Positions 16,762-25,282 of a stretch of 64,000 nucleotides of DNA are shown piece after piece; within the stretch, counting starts at the first letter, position 1; each line of letters opens with the position of its first letter. The translations under genes and the position numbers were made by a program. The stretch is from JAZOTM01 sp045657625 (lineage in GTDB: Bacteria > Bacillota > Clostridia > Lachnospirales > Lachnospiraceae), in NCBI GenBank assembly GCA_045657625.1, contig JAZOTM010000014.1, forward strand, positions 1-64,000. Reading direction: 5' to 3'. The notes under the pieces were generated by a model that was not told the DNA's origin, did not search any database, and saw only the letters and a list, made by a program, of their open reading frames with translations.

Positions 16762-18990
16762 ATGTCAACGCATAAACATATTAATATCATCTGCGTTGTG
16801 ATTGTGCTAATATCCGTTCTTGTCACCGTGCTGTTTATGAACGGTGAAAAACTTGGACTGACGGCCGTTGTAGATGAGGATGCCGAAAGTTATACCGGAG
16901 ATTCTATTTTTACCACAAATGACTTAGATGGCGACTGGGATACCTCAGACGCCACAGTCATTACCTTAAGTGATGATGGAATCACCATTTCAGGAGATGG
17001 AGCATATGAATATGATGGGGATTTGGTAATTTCCCAGGCGGGTACCTACGTGATTAGCGGAACCTTAAGCAATGGAAGTATTATTGTAGATGCTTATGAT
17101 TCTTCTAAAGTTTGGATTTTGCTTAATGGCGTAGATATTACCTGCGAAGATGACGCAGCAATTCAAATAGATCAGGCAGATAAAGTGTTCTTGACTTTGG
17201 CTGAGGGCACTGAAAATTATTTGACTACCGGCGATAGTTACAGCGAGGAAGCAGTAGATGATGGTACCGGCGGAGCAATTTACTCCCATGATGATTTGAC
17301 CATCAATGGAAGCGGTAGTTTGACCATTACCACTTCTTACGAACATGGTATTGAGGTGAACGATAGCCTGGTAATTACAGGTGGAAATATTACCATTACT
17401 TGTCCGGAGGATGGTTTGCATGTAAATGACAGTATTGCCATTACCGGCGCAACCTTAACAATTTCCGCAGAGGATGACGGTATCCATTGTGATGGTTCCG
17501 TTACGATTGCAGGTGGTACGATTTTAATTACCGATGCATACGAAGGAATTGAAGGTTCGACCATTGAAGTGACAGATGGTGATATCACGATTTACTGTAG
17601 TGATGATGGATTTAATGCAACCGATGGATCTTCTACCGATGTGATGGGTGGCGGCAACATGGGAGGCAACATGGATGAAAACATGGATGGAAACATGGGC
17701 GGCATGGGCCGTGGCATGCAGAACAACCAGGATAGTAGTTCAGATGATACTTCAAGTAGCGATACGCAGGATTCTACAAGCAGTACAAGTAGCAGCGACG
17801 ATACTGCCAGCAGTACAAGTAGTAGTGATTCTAGTAGCAGTACAACGAAGACGAAGACCACGGCAGATACGATTTACTTAACTGTTTATGACAGTACAGA
17901 CAGTGATTCTTCGGATGAAGATACAACGACTACAGATGACACCGATACCACTTCAACCGATGAAGATTCTGAGGAATCAGAAGTATGGATTCACATCAGC
18001 GGCGGTACGGTACGTATTTATAATGAGTCCGGAATGGATGCAGATGGTTTGGATTCCAACGGAGACATTATTATTTCCGGAGGATACGTATATATTTCCT
18101 TGAATAATACAGGAATGAACAATGCACTGGATTATGGTAGTGAAAATAATGGTGTATTGGAAATCAACGGAGGAACTGTTGTGGCAGCAGGAAGCTCCGG
18201 TATGTTGGAAAGCGTAAGCGATACTTCTACACAGGCGTCGATTACTTATACATTAAGTGATGGTGCAGAAGCTGGAAGTACCGTAACCTTAACGGATAGT
18301 GAAGGAAATGTCATTCTTTCTTATACTGTGGAATATGCTTTTTCAGCAGTAACACTTAGTACCGAAGGCATGGAAGTGGGCGAAACGTATACCCTTACCA
18401 TCGGAGATACCACAGAGGAAATCACTTTAAGTGAAGTGGTTTATAGCAACAGTACTTCCGGTGGTATGATGGGTGGCGGCATGGGTCGTGGAAACTTCTC
18501 AAGTGATACCACAGAGGATTCCACTGATAGTAGCTCATCCAGTGATACTTCGGAGGATACTACAACAAATGATGCTTCTGGTAGTACAGATTCTTCCAGC
18601 CTCAATCGTGCAACCACTATGAGTGCGGTAACTACTACGGCAGTAACGACCACAGCAGTAATCACATCGGATACCGATTCCTCAGATACGACTACGGCCA
18701 TGGGCCCGGGTGGTATGGGCGGTAACGGTGGAAATATGCAAGGCGGTAACGGTGGTACCCCACCGGATATGAGTGGAAGCACGGATGGCACAGCTCCGGA
18801 TTTCTCTGAAAGCGGAGATATGGAAATGCCGGATATGGTAGCAGAATCCGAAGAAGAAAGTGAAGAGACAAGCACAGATTCCGAGACAACCATCTTTGAT
18901 TTGGATTTGGAAACCTGGCTGATTATTGGAGGATGTTTCTTGGCTCTGATTTTGGCAATTCTATTTGTAAAATTTTATAAGAAATATTAG
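16762..18990 (+). CDS. Large surface protein with beta-helix (Cthe_2159-like) domain
   Basis: A 742-residue protein with an N-terminal hydrophobic segment (signal or anchor, residues about 6-26) and a C-terminal membrane helix (WLIIGGCFLALILAILFVKF) ending in a basic tail. Residues about 55-290 hold repeats of short Gly/Asp/Thr/Ile-rich strands (GDGAYEYDGDLVIS, GSGSLTITTSYEHGIEVND, NGSGSLTI-like units) typical of a right-handed beta-helix; the best family match I can suggest is the Cthe_2159 carbohydrate-binding, acidic-sugar-binding type. Two Ser/Thr/Asp-rich low-complexity blocks and Met/Gly-rich runs (MGGNMGG-like) at about 295-390 and 560-700 act as linkers. A second beta-helix part lies at about 405-560. 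GGAGGAACGCC precedes the ATG. It is the last gene of the VTC/DUF4956 cluster. Confidence 0.8.
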   Translation: MSTHKHINIICVVIVLISVLVTVLFMNGEKLGLTAVVDEDAESYTGDSIFTTNDLDGDWDTSDATVITLSDDGITISGDGAYEYDGDLVISQAGTYVISGTLSNGSIIVDAYDSSKVWILLNGVDITCEDDAAIQIDQADKVFLTLAEGTENYLTTGDSYSEEAVDDGTGGAIYSHDDLTINGSGSLTITTSYEHGIEVNDSLVITGGNITITCPEDGLHVNDSIAITGATLTISAEDDGIHCDGSVTIAGGTILITDAYEGIEGSTIEVTDGDITIYCSDDGFNATDGSSTDVMGGGNMGGNMDENMDGNMGGMGRGMQNNQDSSSDDTSSSDTQDSTSSTSSSDDTASSTSSSDSSSSTTKTKTTADTIYLTVYDSTDSDSSDEDTTTTDDTDTTSTDEDSEESEVWIHISGGTVRIYNESGMDADGLDSNGDIIISGGYVYISLNNTGMNNALDYGSENNGVLEINGGTVVAAGSSGMLESVSDTSTQASITYTLSDGAEAGSTVTLTDSEGNVILSYTVEYAFSAVTLSTEGMEVGETYTLTIGDTTEEITLSEVVYSNSTSGGMMGGGMGRGNFSSDTTEDSTDSSSSSDTSEDTTTNDASGSTDSSSLNRATTMSAVTTTAVTTTAVITSDTDSSDTTTAMGPGGMGGNGGNMQGGNGGTPPDMSGSTDGTAPDFSESGDMEMPDMVAESEEESEETSTDSETTIFDLDLETWLIIGGCFLALILAILFVKFYKKY

Positions 18991-19025
18991 AAATGGATTT
19001 TTATAGTTAGAAAATCCAAATGTAG

Positions 19026-19063
19026 AAAGACCTCACACAAAGCATTTGTGTGAGGTCTTTTTT
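19026..19063. terminator. Bidirectional terminator between surface gene and nadA
   Basis: Perfect 16-bp stem, AAAGACCTCACACAAA (19026-19041) with TTTGTGTGAGGTCTTT (19045-19060), loop GCA. It ends both converging genes. Confidence 0.88.
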
Positions 19064-19070
19064 ATGTTCT

Positions 19071-19988
19071 TTAGCCACCTAATCGAATCATTTCGTCGAT
19101 ACAATGTTTGGCTTTTACACGCACTTCTTCTTCCAAAAGAATTTCTTCTCCATCCAATCCGCACACGGCACGGTAAACATCGCCTAAAGTGGTGATGTGC
19201 ATGTTGTGGCAGATGCATTCTTTGGACAAAGGATAAAAGACTTTGTCCGGGCAATCATACTGCAGGTGCTGTACAATGCTGTGGTCGGTTCCAATGATAA
19301 ATTCTTTGTTCTCACTTTTCTTAGCATAACTCATGATACCGGTGGTGCTGCCGGCGTAATCGGAACGTGCAGTGACTTCCGGTAAGCATTCCGGATGAAC
19401 CAACACTTCCGCGTGGGGATGTAGAGATTTTGCAAGCTCGACATCTTTTACTTTAATGCGCTGGTGGGTTGGGCAACCGCCATGGAAAAATAAGAATTCT
19501 TTTTCCAGACATTGGGCTTCAATCCATTTCCCTAAGTTGCAATCCGGAATAAAAAGAATTTTTTTCGCGTCTAAATTTTTAATAATCGTCAAGGCAGAAG
19601 ATGAGGTGACACAAACATCTACTGCTGTTTTTAATTCTGTGGTGGTATTGATGTAGGCCACGATTTTATGATCCGGATACTGGGCACGAAGGGATTCCAC
19701 CTGTTCCAAATCCATTTGTTCAGCCATGGGACAACCTGCCAGAGGATTTACCAGATAGACTTTTTTCTCCGGGGATAAGACCTTTACCGTTTCTGCCATA
19801 AAACGAACGCCCGCCATAAGCACAGTTTTTTGCGGTGCTTTTGCAGCCTGTAAACTGAGGCCATAGGAGTCTCCTACAAAATCAGCGACTTCTGTAATGT
19901 CCTGGCTTTGATAAGCGTGGGCAAGTAAACAGACATCTCTTTCTTTCTTAATCCGAAGGATTTCTTCTTGTAATTCTCTGGTTGTCAT
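19071..19988 (-). CDS. nadA: Quinolinate synthase NadA
   Basis: A 305-residue [4Fe-4S] enzyme condensing iminoaspartate with dihydroxyacetone phosphate to quinolinate in de novo NAD synthesis. The three cluster cysteines are Cys86 (NPLAGCPMAE), Cys201 (VHPECLPEV) and Cys260 (ICHNMHITTL). Substrate motifs LLAHAYQ, ADFVGDSYGLS, MAGVRFMAET and GSTTGIMSYA are in place. The length fits the short form of the family. It is divergent from nadB with 229 bp between starts, and has its own consensus promoter at 20043-20071. The start ATG is 19988 on the - strand. Control by NiaR is likely given that niaR lies three genes away. Confidence 0.96.
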   Translation of the reverse strand: MTTRELQEEILRIKKERDVCLLAHAYQSQDITEVADFVGDSYGLSLQAAKAPQKTVLMAGVRFMAETVKVLSPEKKVYLVNPLAGCPMAEQMDLEQVESLRAQYPDHKIVAYINTTTELKTAVDVCVTSSSALTIIKNLDAKKILFIPDCNLGKWIEAQCLEKEFLFFHGGCPTHQRIKVKDVELAKSLHPHAEVLVHPECLPEVTARSDYAGSTTGIMSYAKKSENKEFIIGTDHSIVQHLQYDCPDKVFYPLSKECICHNMHITTLGDVYRAVCGLDGEEILLEEEVRVKAKHCIDEMIRLGG

Positions 19989-20042
19989 AATGAAACCTAC
20001 TTTCCTAATTTTATCGCAATGTTATCTTGCAATTTGTGTCTC

Positions 20043-20071
20043 ATTATAGAAAACACAGGGTTTACTGTCAA
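20043..20071 (-). promoter_or_regulatory. Sigma-A promoter of nadA
   Basis: Read on the - strand: TTGACA (20071-20066), 17-bp spacer, TATAAT (20048-20043). This is a perfect consensus pair. Confidence 0.85.
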
Positions 20072-20088
20072 GCAAAAAGTTTACAGTA
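20063..20088. promoter_or_regulatory. Candidate NiaR operator at nadA
   Basis: Inverted repeat TACTGT (20063-20068) and ACAGTA (20083-20088) overlapping the nadA -35. The assignment to NiaR is inference from position and from similarity to the ACTGTC word at 20097. Confidence 0.45.
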
Positions 20089-20096
20089 GATTAACA

Positions 20097-20110
20097 ACTG
20101 TCTTGTCAGT
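20097..20110. promoter_or_regulatory. Candidate NiaR operator at nadB
   Basis: ACTGTCTTGTCAGT, an imperfect palindrome overlapping the nadB -35. The CTGTC/TGTCA words recur at the nadA promoter. Confidence 0.45.
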
Positions 20111-20131
20111 GAAAAAATTATGTGCTATGAT
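20103..20131 (+). promoter_or_regulatory. Sigma-A promoter of nadB-nadC-niaR
   Basis: TTGTCA (20103-20108), 17-bp spacer, TATGAT (20126-20131) with TGC just before the -10, an extended -10 element. Confidence 0.75.
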
Positions 20132-20217
20132 ACCGGAAATGAGCAAATGAACGCAAAGGAAAATGAAATGATTTGCATGGAAAATCCCATAGAGGATTTT
20201 CAGAAAGAAGGTAGGAA

Positions 20218-21516
20218 ATGAAAACGGACGTTTTAATCGTTGGTACCGGCTGTTCTGGACTTTATTTCGCACTCCAGGTACCGCAGGAAAAACAGGTTTT
20301 GATGATTACAAAATCAGAGGTTGAAAAAAGCGATTCCTTTTTGGCGCAGGGTGGTATTTGCATGTTGCCGGAGGAAAAAGATTACGATGCTTTTTTTGAA
20401 GATACGATGCGCGCCGGACATTATGAGAACAATCCGGAATCGGTATCGATTATGATTCGTTCTTCGCAGGATGTGATTTCGGACTTGGTTTCCTATGGAG
20501 CAGAATTTGCAAAAAAAGAAGACGGAAGCTTTTTGTTTACGAAAGAGGGAGCCCACAGCAGACCACGTATTTTGTTTCATGAGGATGAAACCGGTCGTGA
20601 AATTACGTCTCATTTGTTGAAAGAAGTGGAGAAGCGTGAAAATATCACGATTTTAGATCGGATGGAAATGGTGGATTTGTTGGAAAAACAAAATACGTGT
20701 TACGGAATTGTGGCATGCAATCCGGGTGGCGATTGTTTTGCCATTGAAGCTAGTTACACTATTCTTGCTACCGGCGGCGTAGGTGGACTTTATCCACATT
20801 CTACCAATTTTCCACATTTGACTGGGGACAGTTTGGCTTTGGCATTGCGTCATAACGTGGCGTGCCAAAATCTGAATTACGTACAGATTCACCCGACGAC
20901 TTTTTACACCAAGGAAAAAAAGGAACGTAGCTTTTTGATTTCAGAATCTGTGCGCGGAGAAGGGGCAAAACTTTACGATAAAAATGGAAAACGTTTTGTT
21001 TCCGAATTGCTGCCGCGAGACCTTTTGACGGAAGCAATTTTGAACCAGATGAAAAAAGATCACACGGACTTTGTTTGGGAGGATTTGCGCCCCATTCCAA
21101 AGGAAGAAAGAGAAAAGCATTTTCCAAACATCTTGGCCTATTGCAGAGAGCACGGTTATGACCCGGACAAAGAATGTATTCCGGTGGTGCCGGCGCAGCA
21201 TTACTTTATGGGTGGCGTGCAGGTGGATGTAGACAGCAAGACCACCATGGAGCACTTGTATGCAGTAGGGGAGACCGCTTGTAACGGCGTGCACGGAAAA
21301 AATCGTTTGGCGAGCAATTCTTTGTTGGAAAGCCTGGTATTTGCAAAACGGGCGGCCAATTCCATGTTGAAAAATTGGGAAGTACCTGGTTTTTCTGTGG
21401 ATACAGAAGTGCCGGATTACAGCAAATATGCGAATATGGATGCTTGGAGAGCAGAAAACAAAGCAATCATTGAAAGAGAAATGAAAGTGGAAGAAAAGAA
21501 TCAGATTTCCGCGTAG
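20218..21516 (+). CDS. nadB: L-aspartate oxidase NadB, short form
   Basis: A 432-residue FAD enzyme oxidising L-aspartate to iminoaspartate, the first step of de novo NAD synthesis. The N-terminal VLIVGTGCSGLYFA is the dinucleotide-binding glycine motif. SDSFLAQGGIC, HPTTFY, SVRGEGAKLYD and QHYFMGGVQVD are family blocks, with NGVHGKNRLASNSLLE near the C-terminus closing the FAD site. It is about 100 residues shorter than the Escherichia coli enzyme because the C-terminal helical domain is missing, a form common in Clostridia. SD-like GAAGGTAGG lies before the ATG. It precedes nadC by 47 bp. Confidence 0.94.
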   Translation: MKTDVLIVGTGCSGLYFALQVPQEKQVLMITKSEVEKSDSFLAQGGICMLPEEKDYDAFFEDTMRAGHYENNPESVSIMIRSSQDVISDLVSYGAEFAKKEDGSFLFTKEGAHSRPRILFHEDETGREITSHLLKEVEKRENITILDRMEMVDLLEKQNTCYGIVACNPGGDCFAIEASYTILATGGVGGLYPHSTNFPHLTGDSLALALRHNVACQNLNYVQIHPTTFYTKEKKERSFLISESVRGEGAKLYDKNGKRFVSELLPRDLLTEAILNQMKKDHTDFVWEDLRPIPKEEREKHFPNILAYCREHGYDPDKECIPVVPAQHYFMGGVQVDVDSKTTMEHLYAVGETACNGVHGKNRLASNSLLESLVFAKRAANSMLKNWEVPGFSVDTEVPDYSKYANMDAWRAENKAIIEREMKVEEKNQISA

Positions 21517-21533
21517 AAAATAAAGAGAAAGGA

Positions 21534-21555
21534 TGCTTCGGAATTTCTCGAAGCA
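21534..21555 (+). promoter_or_regulatory. Hairpin between SD and start codon of nadC
   Basis: TGCTTCG (21534-21540) pairs with CGAAGCA (21549-21555). The only SD, GAAAGGA (21527-21533), ends right before it, 30 bases from the ATG at 21564. Folding would bring the SD to about 8 bases from the start. Confidence 0.6.
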
Positions 21556-21563
21556 AAAATATT

Positions 21564-22418
21564 ATGTTTGATACAAATACCTTACATTTAAATGTGGATC
21601 CGCTTATTTTAAGCGCTTTAAGAGAAGATATTACAAGTGAAGATGTTTCGACAAACAGTGTAATGCCACAATACACTTTAGGGGAAGTGGACCTTTTGGC
21701 AAAAGAAGATGGCATTATTTGCGGACTTCAGGTTTTTAAAAGAACCTTCCAATTGTTGGATGAAAAGACAGAAGTTTCCTTTTTTGTAAAAGATGGGGAT
21801 GCAGTGAAAAAAGGAGACCTTTTGGCAAAAGTCACTGGTGACATTCGTGTGCTGTTAAGTGGCGAAAGAACCGCTTTGAATTATTTGCAAAGAATGAGCG
21901 GCATTGCTACTTACACCCATGAAGTGGCAGAACTTTTGAAGGGAAGCCAATTGACACTTTTGGATACCAGAAAGACAACACCAAACAATCGTATTTTTGA
22001 AAAATACGCGGTTCGTGTGGGGGGAGGACACAATCATCGTTACAATTTGTCCGATGGTGTGTTGTTAAAGGATAACCACATCGGTGCAGCCGGTGGTGTC
22101 AAGGAAGCCATTACCATGGCAAAAGCCTATGCACCATTTGTTCGTAAAATTGAAGTGGAAGTGGAAACTTTGGAAATGGTGAAGGATGCGGTGGAAGCCG
22201 GCGCAGACATCATTATGTTGGACAACATGTCTACAGAGGAAATGCAGAAGGCCATTGAAATCATCGATGGAAAAGCAGAAATCGAAGTTTCCGGTAATGT
22301 CACAAAAGAAAACATTGCCAAACTTACAAATTTAGGGGTAGACTATGTATCGAGCGGAGCTCTTACACATTCCGCTCCGATTTTGGATATTTCATTAAAG
22401 AATTTACATGCAGTATAA
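21564..22418 (+). CDS. nadC: Nicotinate-nucleotide pyrophosphorylase (carboxylating) NadC
   Basis: A 284-residue quinolinate phosphoribosyltransferase converting quinolinate and PRPP to nicotinate mononucleotide and CO2. Visible motifs are EDITSEDVSTN near the N-terminus, GERTALNYLQRMSGIAT, LLDTRKTTPNNRIFEKYAVRVGGG with the conserved Arg/Lys residues, HNHRYNLSDGVLLKDNHI and a C-terminal barrel with IMLDNMS and GVDYVSSGALTHSAP. The length is normal. It is the second gene of the nadB operon, with an unusual start region: the SD is separated from ATG by a 22-base hairpin. Twenty-five bases separate its stop from the niaR start. Confidence 0.96.
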   Translation: MFDTNTLHLNVDPLILSALREDITSEDVSTNSVMPQYTLGEVDLLAKEDGIICGLQVFKRTFQLLDEKTEVSFFVKDGDAVKKGDLLAKVTGDIRVLLSGERTALNYLQRMSGIATYTHEVAELLKGSQLTLLDTRKTTPNNRIFEKYAVRVGGGHNHRYNLSDGVLLKDNHIGAAGGVKEAITMAKAYAPFVRKIEVEVETLEMVKDAVEAGADIIMLDNMSTEEMQKAIEIIDGKAEIEVSGNVTKENIAKLTNLGVDYVSSGALTHSAPILDISLKNLHAV

Positions 22419-22443
22419 AACGAGGAGACAGAAGGAGGCAAAC

Positions 22444-22983
22444 ATGACGGGAGAAGAACGGAGAGCCATGTTACTGGACATTTTGAAAAAAAGTGAAAAA
22501 CCGGTTTCCGGAACCAGTCTATCTACGGATTTGAAGGTGAGTCGACAAATCGTGGTTCAGGATATTGCCCTTCTTCGTGCTGCAGGACACAATGTTTACA
22601 GTACCAATCGTGGGTACTTACTGAAGGAAACAGATGTGTGCAGCCGTGTTTTTAAGGTTTATCATACAGATGAAGAAACGGAAAAGGAATTGTGTTTGTA
22701 TGTAGATAATGGGGGCGTGGTACAGGATGTATTTGTATACCACAAGGTCTACGGCATGATTAAGGCTGACATGCAAATCAAGTCCAGACGCGATGTGAAA
22801 ACATACATGGAAAACATTGCTTCCGGAAAGTCATCTTTACTGAAAAATGTGACATCCGGTTATCACTATCATACAATCGTGGCAGACTCGGAAGAAACCT
22901 TGGATTTGATTCAAGAGGAACTGGTAAAAGCCGGGTTCTTAGCGAAATTGCAGGAGTATGAGCCGGTGGATTTCTGGGGTTAG
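22444..22983 (+). CDS. niaR: NAD-biosynthesis repressor NiaR (HTH plus 3H domain)
   Basis: A 179-residue transcription factor of the NiaR/YrxA type, which represses NAD genes when nicotinate is present. The N-terminal winged helix-turn-helix (GTSLSTDLKVSRQIVVQDIALLRAAGHNVYSTNRGY) is followed by the 3H domain with its conserved histidines at KVYHTDEE, VYHKVYG and GYHYHTIV. ATG at 22444 has AAGGAGGCAAAC in front; an upstream in-frame ATG overlaps nadC. Its place at the end of nadBC fits autoregulation. Candidate operators lie in the nadA/nadB intergenic region. Length is normal for the family. Confidence 0.93.
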   Translation: MTGEERRAMLLDILKKSEKPVSGTSLSTDLKVSRQIVVQDIALLRAAGHNVYSTNRGYLLKETDVCSRVFKVYHTDEETEKELCLYVDNGGVVQDVFVYHKVYGMIKADMQIKSRRDVKTYMENIASGKSSLLKNVTSGYHYHTIVADSEETLDLIQEELVKAGFLAKLQEYEPVDFWG

Positions 22984-23106
22984 GAACGACATTTACTTTT
23001 TCTTTTACAATACTTAAAAATTGTCTATGGGAGATAGACGTGGAAATGGCGTAAAATGTTATTTGGAAATAAATGATATTTTTCGTCATTTTTTATTGGA
23101 GAAAGC

Positions 23107-24045
23107 ATGGCATTACGAACTTTTCATTTAAACGATCCTTTGATGCGAGCCATCAAAGCAGTAAATTCCATAGGGGGCAATTCCTTGACGGAAGAGGATT
23201 TGAAACGACAGCGCACAGCCATGGAATTGGCAGGCCGTTTGGCGGCACCTTCCGGCGGTGTGAAAATCGATTCTTTGATGCTTGGGGATATGGCTTGTGA
23301 ATGGGTATTGCCGGAAAATGGTGTGGAGACGAAGCCGGTGATTTTGTATGCCCATGGTGGTGGCTATACCTGTGGAGAATTGGCATATGCTAGAATTTTA
23401 GCGGCAAAAATGGCCATTGCCATGCAGCTTCCTGTGTTTTCTTTTGCCTATCGTTTGGCTCCGGAACATAAATATCCGGCGGCACTGGAGGATGGGAAAA
23501 AGGCTTGGGAATATCTACTTGGAGAAGGGCTGGCACCTCAAGATATTTTGTTGGCAGGGGATTCTGCTGGTGGAAATCTGGTTCTTTGCTTGACCCAGTG
23601 GTTGAAAAAAGAAGGAAAGGATTTGCCCAGAGGTATTTTGCTGTTTAGTCCTTGGACGGATATGACTGCCACTTCTGCGTCCTATGAAAAATATAAAATC
23701 AAAGATCCGATTTTAAATAAGGAATATATCGAAGGTGTGCGAGAAGCCTATATTGGGGCGGAGGAGGACCCGGAGGATTCGAGATACAGTCCCTTGTTTG
23801 GAGACTTTACGGATTTTCCGCCCACGGTGATTATGGTTGGAAAAAATGAAATTTTGCTGGAGGATAGCAAAGCACTTCAGAAAAAAATAAAAAAAAGCGG
23901 TGGCCGGGCCTTTTTGGATGTAGAGAAGGATGGATGGCATGTTTATCAGCAGATGCCATTGCCCATGGCAGGCCGCGCAATGAAACGTCTTGCGAAATGT
24001 GTGCAGGATGAATTTTTGAGAGAGGGAAAAAGAAATGAGTCGTGA
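23107..24045 (+). CDS. Alpha/beta hydrolase, hormone-sensitive-lipase-like esterase
   Basis: A 312-residue serine esterase of the HSL family. The oxyanion motif is HGGG (residues 83-86), the nucleophile is Ser153 in GDSAGG, and the catalytic His is His278 in DGWHVY. Where the family usually has Asp (DxL), this protein has Glu248 in GKNEIL, a conservative change of the catalytic acid. FSFAYRLAPEHKYPAALED is a family signature. No signal peptide is seen, so it should be cytoplasmic. Its end overlaps the following acyltransferase-like gene by 11 bp, suggesting coupled translation and a common pathway of ester making and breaking. The natural substrate is unknown. Confidence 0.88.
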   Translation: MALRTFHLNDPLMRAIKAVNSIGGNSLTEEDLKRQRTAMELAGRLAAPSGGVKIDSLMLGDMACEWVLPENGVETKPVILYAHGGGYTCGELAYARILAAKMAIAMQLPVFSFAYRLAPEHKYPAALEDGKKAWEYLLGEGLAPQDILLAGDSAGGNLVLCLTQWLKKEGKDLPRGILLFSPWTDMTATSASYEKYKIKDPILNKEYIEGVREAYIGAEEDPEDSRYSPLFGDFTDFPPTVIMVGKNEILLEDSKALQKKIKKSGGRAFLDVEKDGWHVYQQMPLPMAGRAMKRLAKCVQDEFLREGKRNES

Positions 24046-25282
24046 AAATTGGTATAAAGTGGACAATGTAGCGAAGGTATTTTTGGCTACGGCAAAGAAG
24101 CGTGACACCAGAACCCTTCGTGTCAGTTGTACTTTGTGGGAAGATGTAGACGGAGATTTGCTGCAGGAAGCAGTACTTTCCGCCATTCAGGTGCGGCCAC
24201 AGTTTCAGGTGCGTATTCGAAGAGGTCTTTTTTGGCATTATATGGAAGATACCGATATGCAGCCAATTGTGACGGAGGAAAAGGATCGTGTATGTCCGAC
24301 CCTTTATGTGCCGGGAAAAGCGATGCTACACTATAAAGTCAGTTATTTTGGAAAAAGAATCAATTTGGATTTGTTTCATGCGATTTCGGATGGGACCGGA
24401 GCATTGGAATTTTTAAATATCATTGTGCTGGATTATTTGAAATTAAAATATCCGGGACGCTTTGAGGAGACCACCATTCATTCCGGTGCGTCTCAGGAAG
24501 ATTTGAATCAGGATAGTTACAAACAATTTTTTGGAAGCATGGGATTGAAGGGCTCTTCTTTGAAAAAAGCTTATCATCCGGGCGGATTGAAGTTGCCTTA
24601 TGACCAGTTGCAGTTTTTTGAAGCACAGCTTCCGGTGGATCAGATTTTGCCAAAGGCAAAGGAACTTGGGGTTTCGCTCACAAGCTATGTAGGAGCCAGA
24701 TGGATGATGGCCATTCATGATGACATGCCGGAGAGAAAAAGAAAAACGCCGATTACCATTTCCATGCCGGTAAATCTGCGCAATTATTATCCTTCTCATA
24801 CGTCACGCAACTTTTTTAACAACATCAATGTGACTCACGTGTTTGAGGAAGCCATTACCTTGGAGGAATTGGCCAAGGAATTTGATGAGAAAATGAAGTC
24901 AAATTTGACGGAAGAAAATATCAAAAAACAAATGGATAATTTTGAAACAATGGAATATGTGGCGCCGGTAAGAGCCGTGCCGTTGTTTATCAAGCAGTGG
25001 GTGATTCGTTATGGAACCGCTGTTTCAGATAAAAAAGTTTCCATGGTTTTATCCAATTTAGGGGTACAAAAACCGCCGCAGGATGTGGGAATGATGGTGC
25101 AGAACTACAGTGCGTTTTGCAGTTCTGAGAATTTGTTTTCTACCATGTCCAGCTACAATGGGATGCTGACTCTTGGGATTTCCAGCCCATATGTAAATAC
25201 GGCAGTGGTGAAAAATTTTGTACGTAGCTTGACGGAAGAAAAGATTCCGGTTCAACTTTATGCAACGGAGGTGATTCGCTAA
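24035..25282 (+). CDS. Condensation-like acyltransferase (alcohol acetyltransferase family)
   Basis: A 415-residue protein of the chloramphenicol-acetyltransferase-like (condensation/WS-DGAT/alcohol acetyltransferase) fold. The catalytic HxxxDG motif is HAISDG (His115 to Gly120), and a later TISMPVNLRNYYPSHTSRNFFNN block matches the region near the second half-domain. No signal peptide or membrane helix is seen. It overlaps the esterase upstream by 11 bp and the zinc-ribbon membrane protein downstream by 1 bp (TAATG). The trio likely acts together on an acyl ester, perhaps a lipid or glycolipid; this is inference. The acyl donor is not known. Confidence 0.78.
   Translation: MSRENWYKVDNVAKVFLATAKKRDTRTLRVSCTLWEDVDGDLLQEAVLSAIQVRPQFQVRIRRGLFWHYMEDTDMQPIVTEEKDRVCPTLYVPGKAMLHYKVSYFGKRINLDLFHAISDGTGALEFLNIIVLDYLKLKYPGRFEETTIHSGASQEDLNQDSYKQFFGSMGLKGSSLKKAYHPGGLKLPYDQLQFFEAQLPVDQILPKAKELGVSLTSYVGARWMMAIHDDMPERKRKTPITISMPVNLRNYYPSHTSRNFFNNINVTHVFEEAITLEELAKEFDEKMKSNLTEENIKKQMDNFETMEYVAPVRAVPLFIKQWVIRYGTAVSDKKVSMVLSNLGVQKPPQDVGMMVQNYSAFCSSENLFSTMSSYNGMLTLGISSPYVNTAVVKNFVRSLTEEKIPVQLYATEVIR

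Noticed and set aside
17592..18893. Long - strand frames in the surface-protein gene
   Set aside because: Caused by the repetitive Ser/Thr/Asp codons of the real gene on the + strand.
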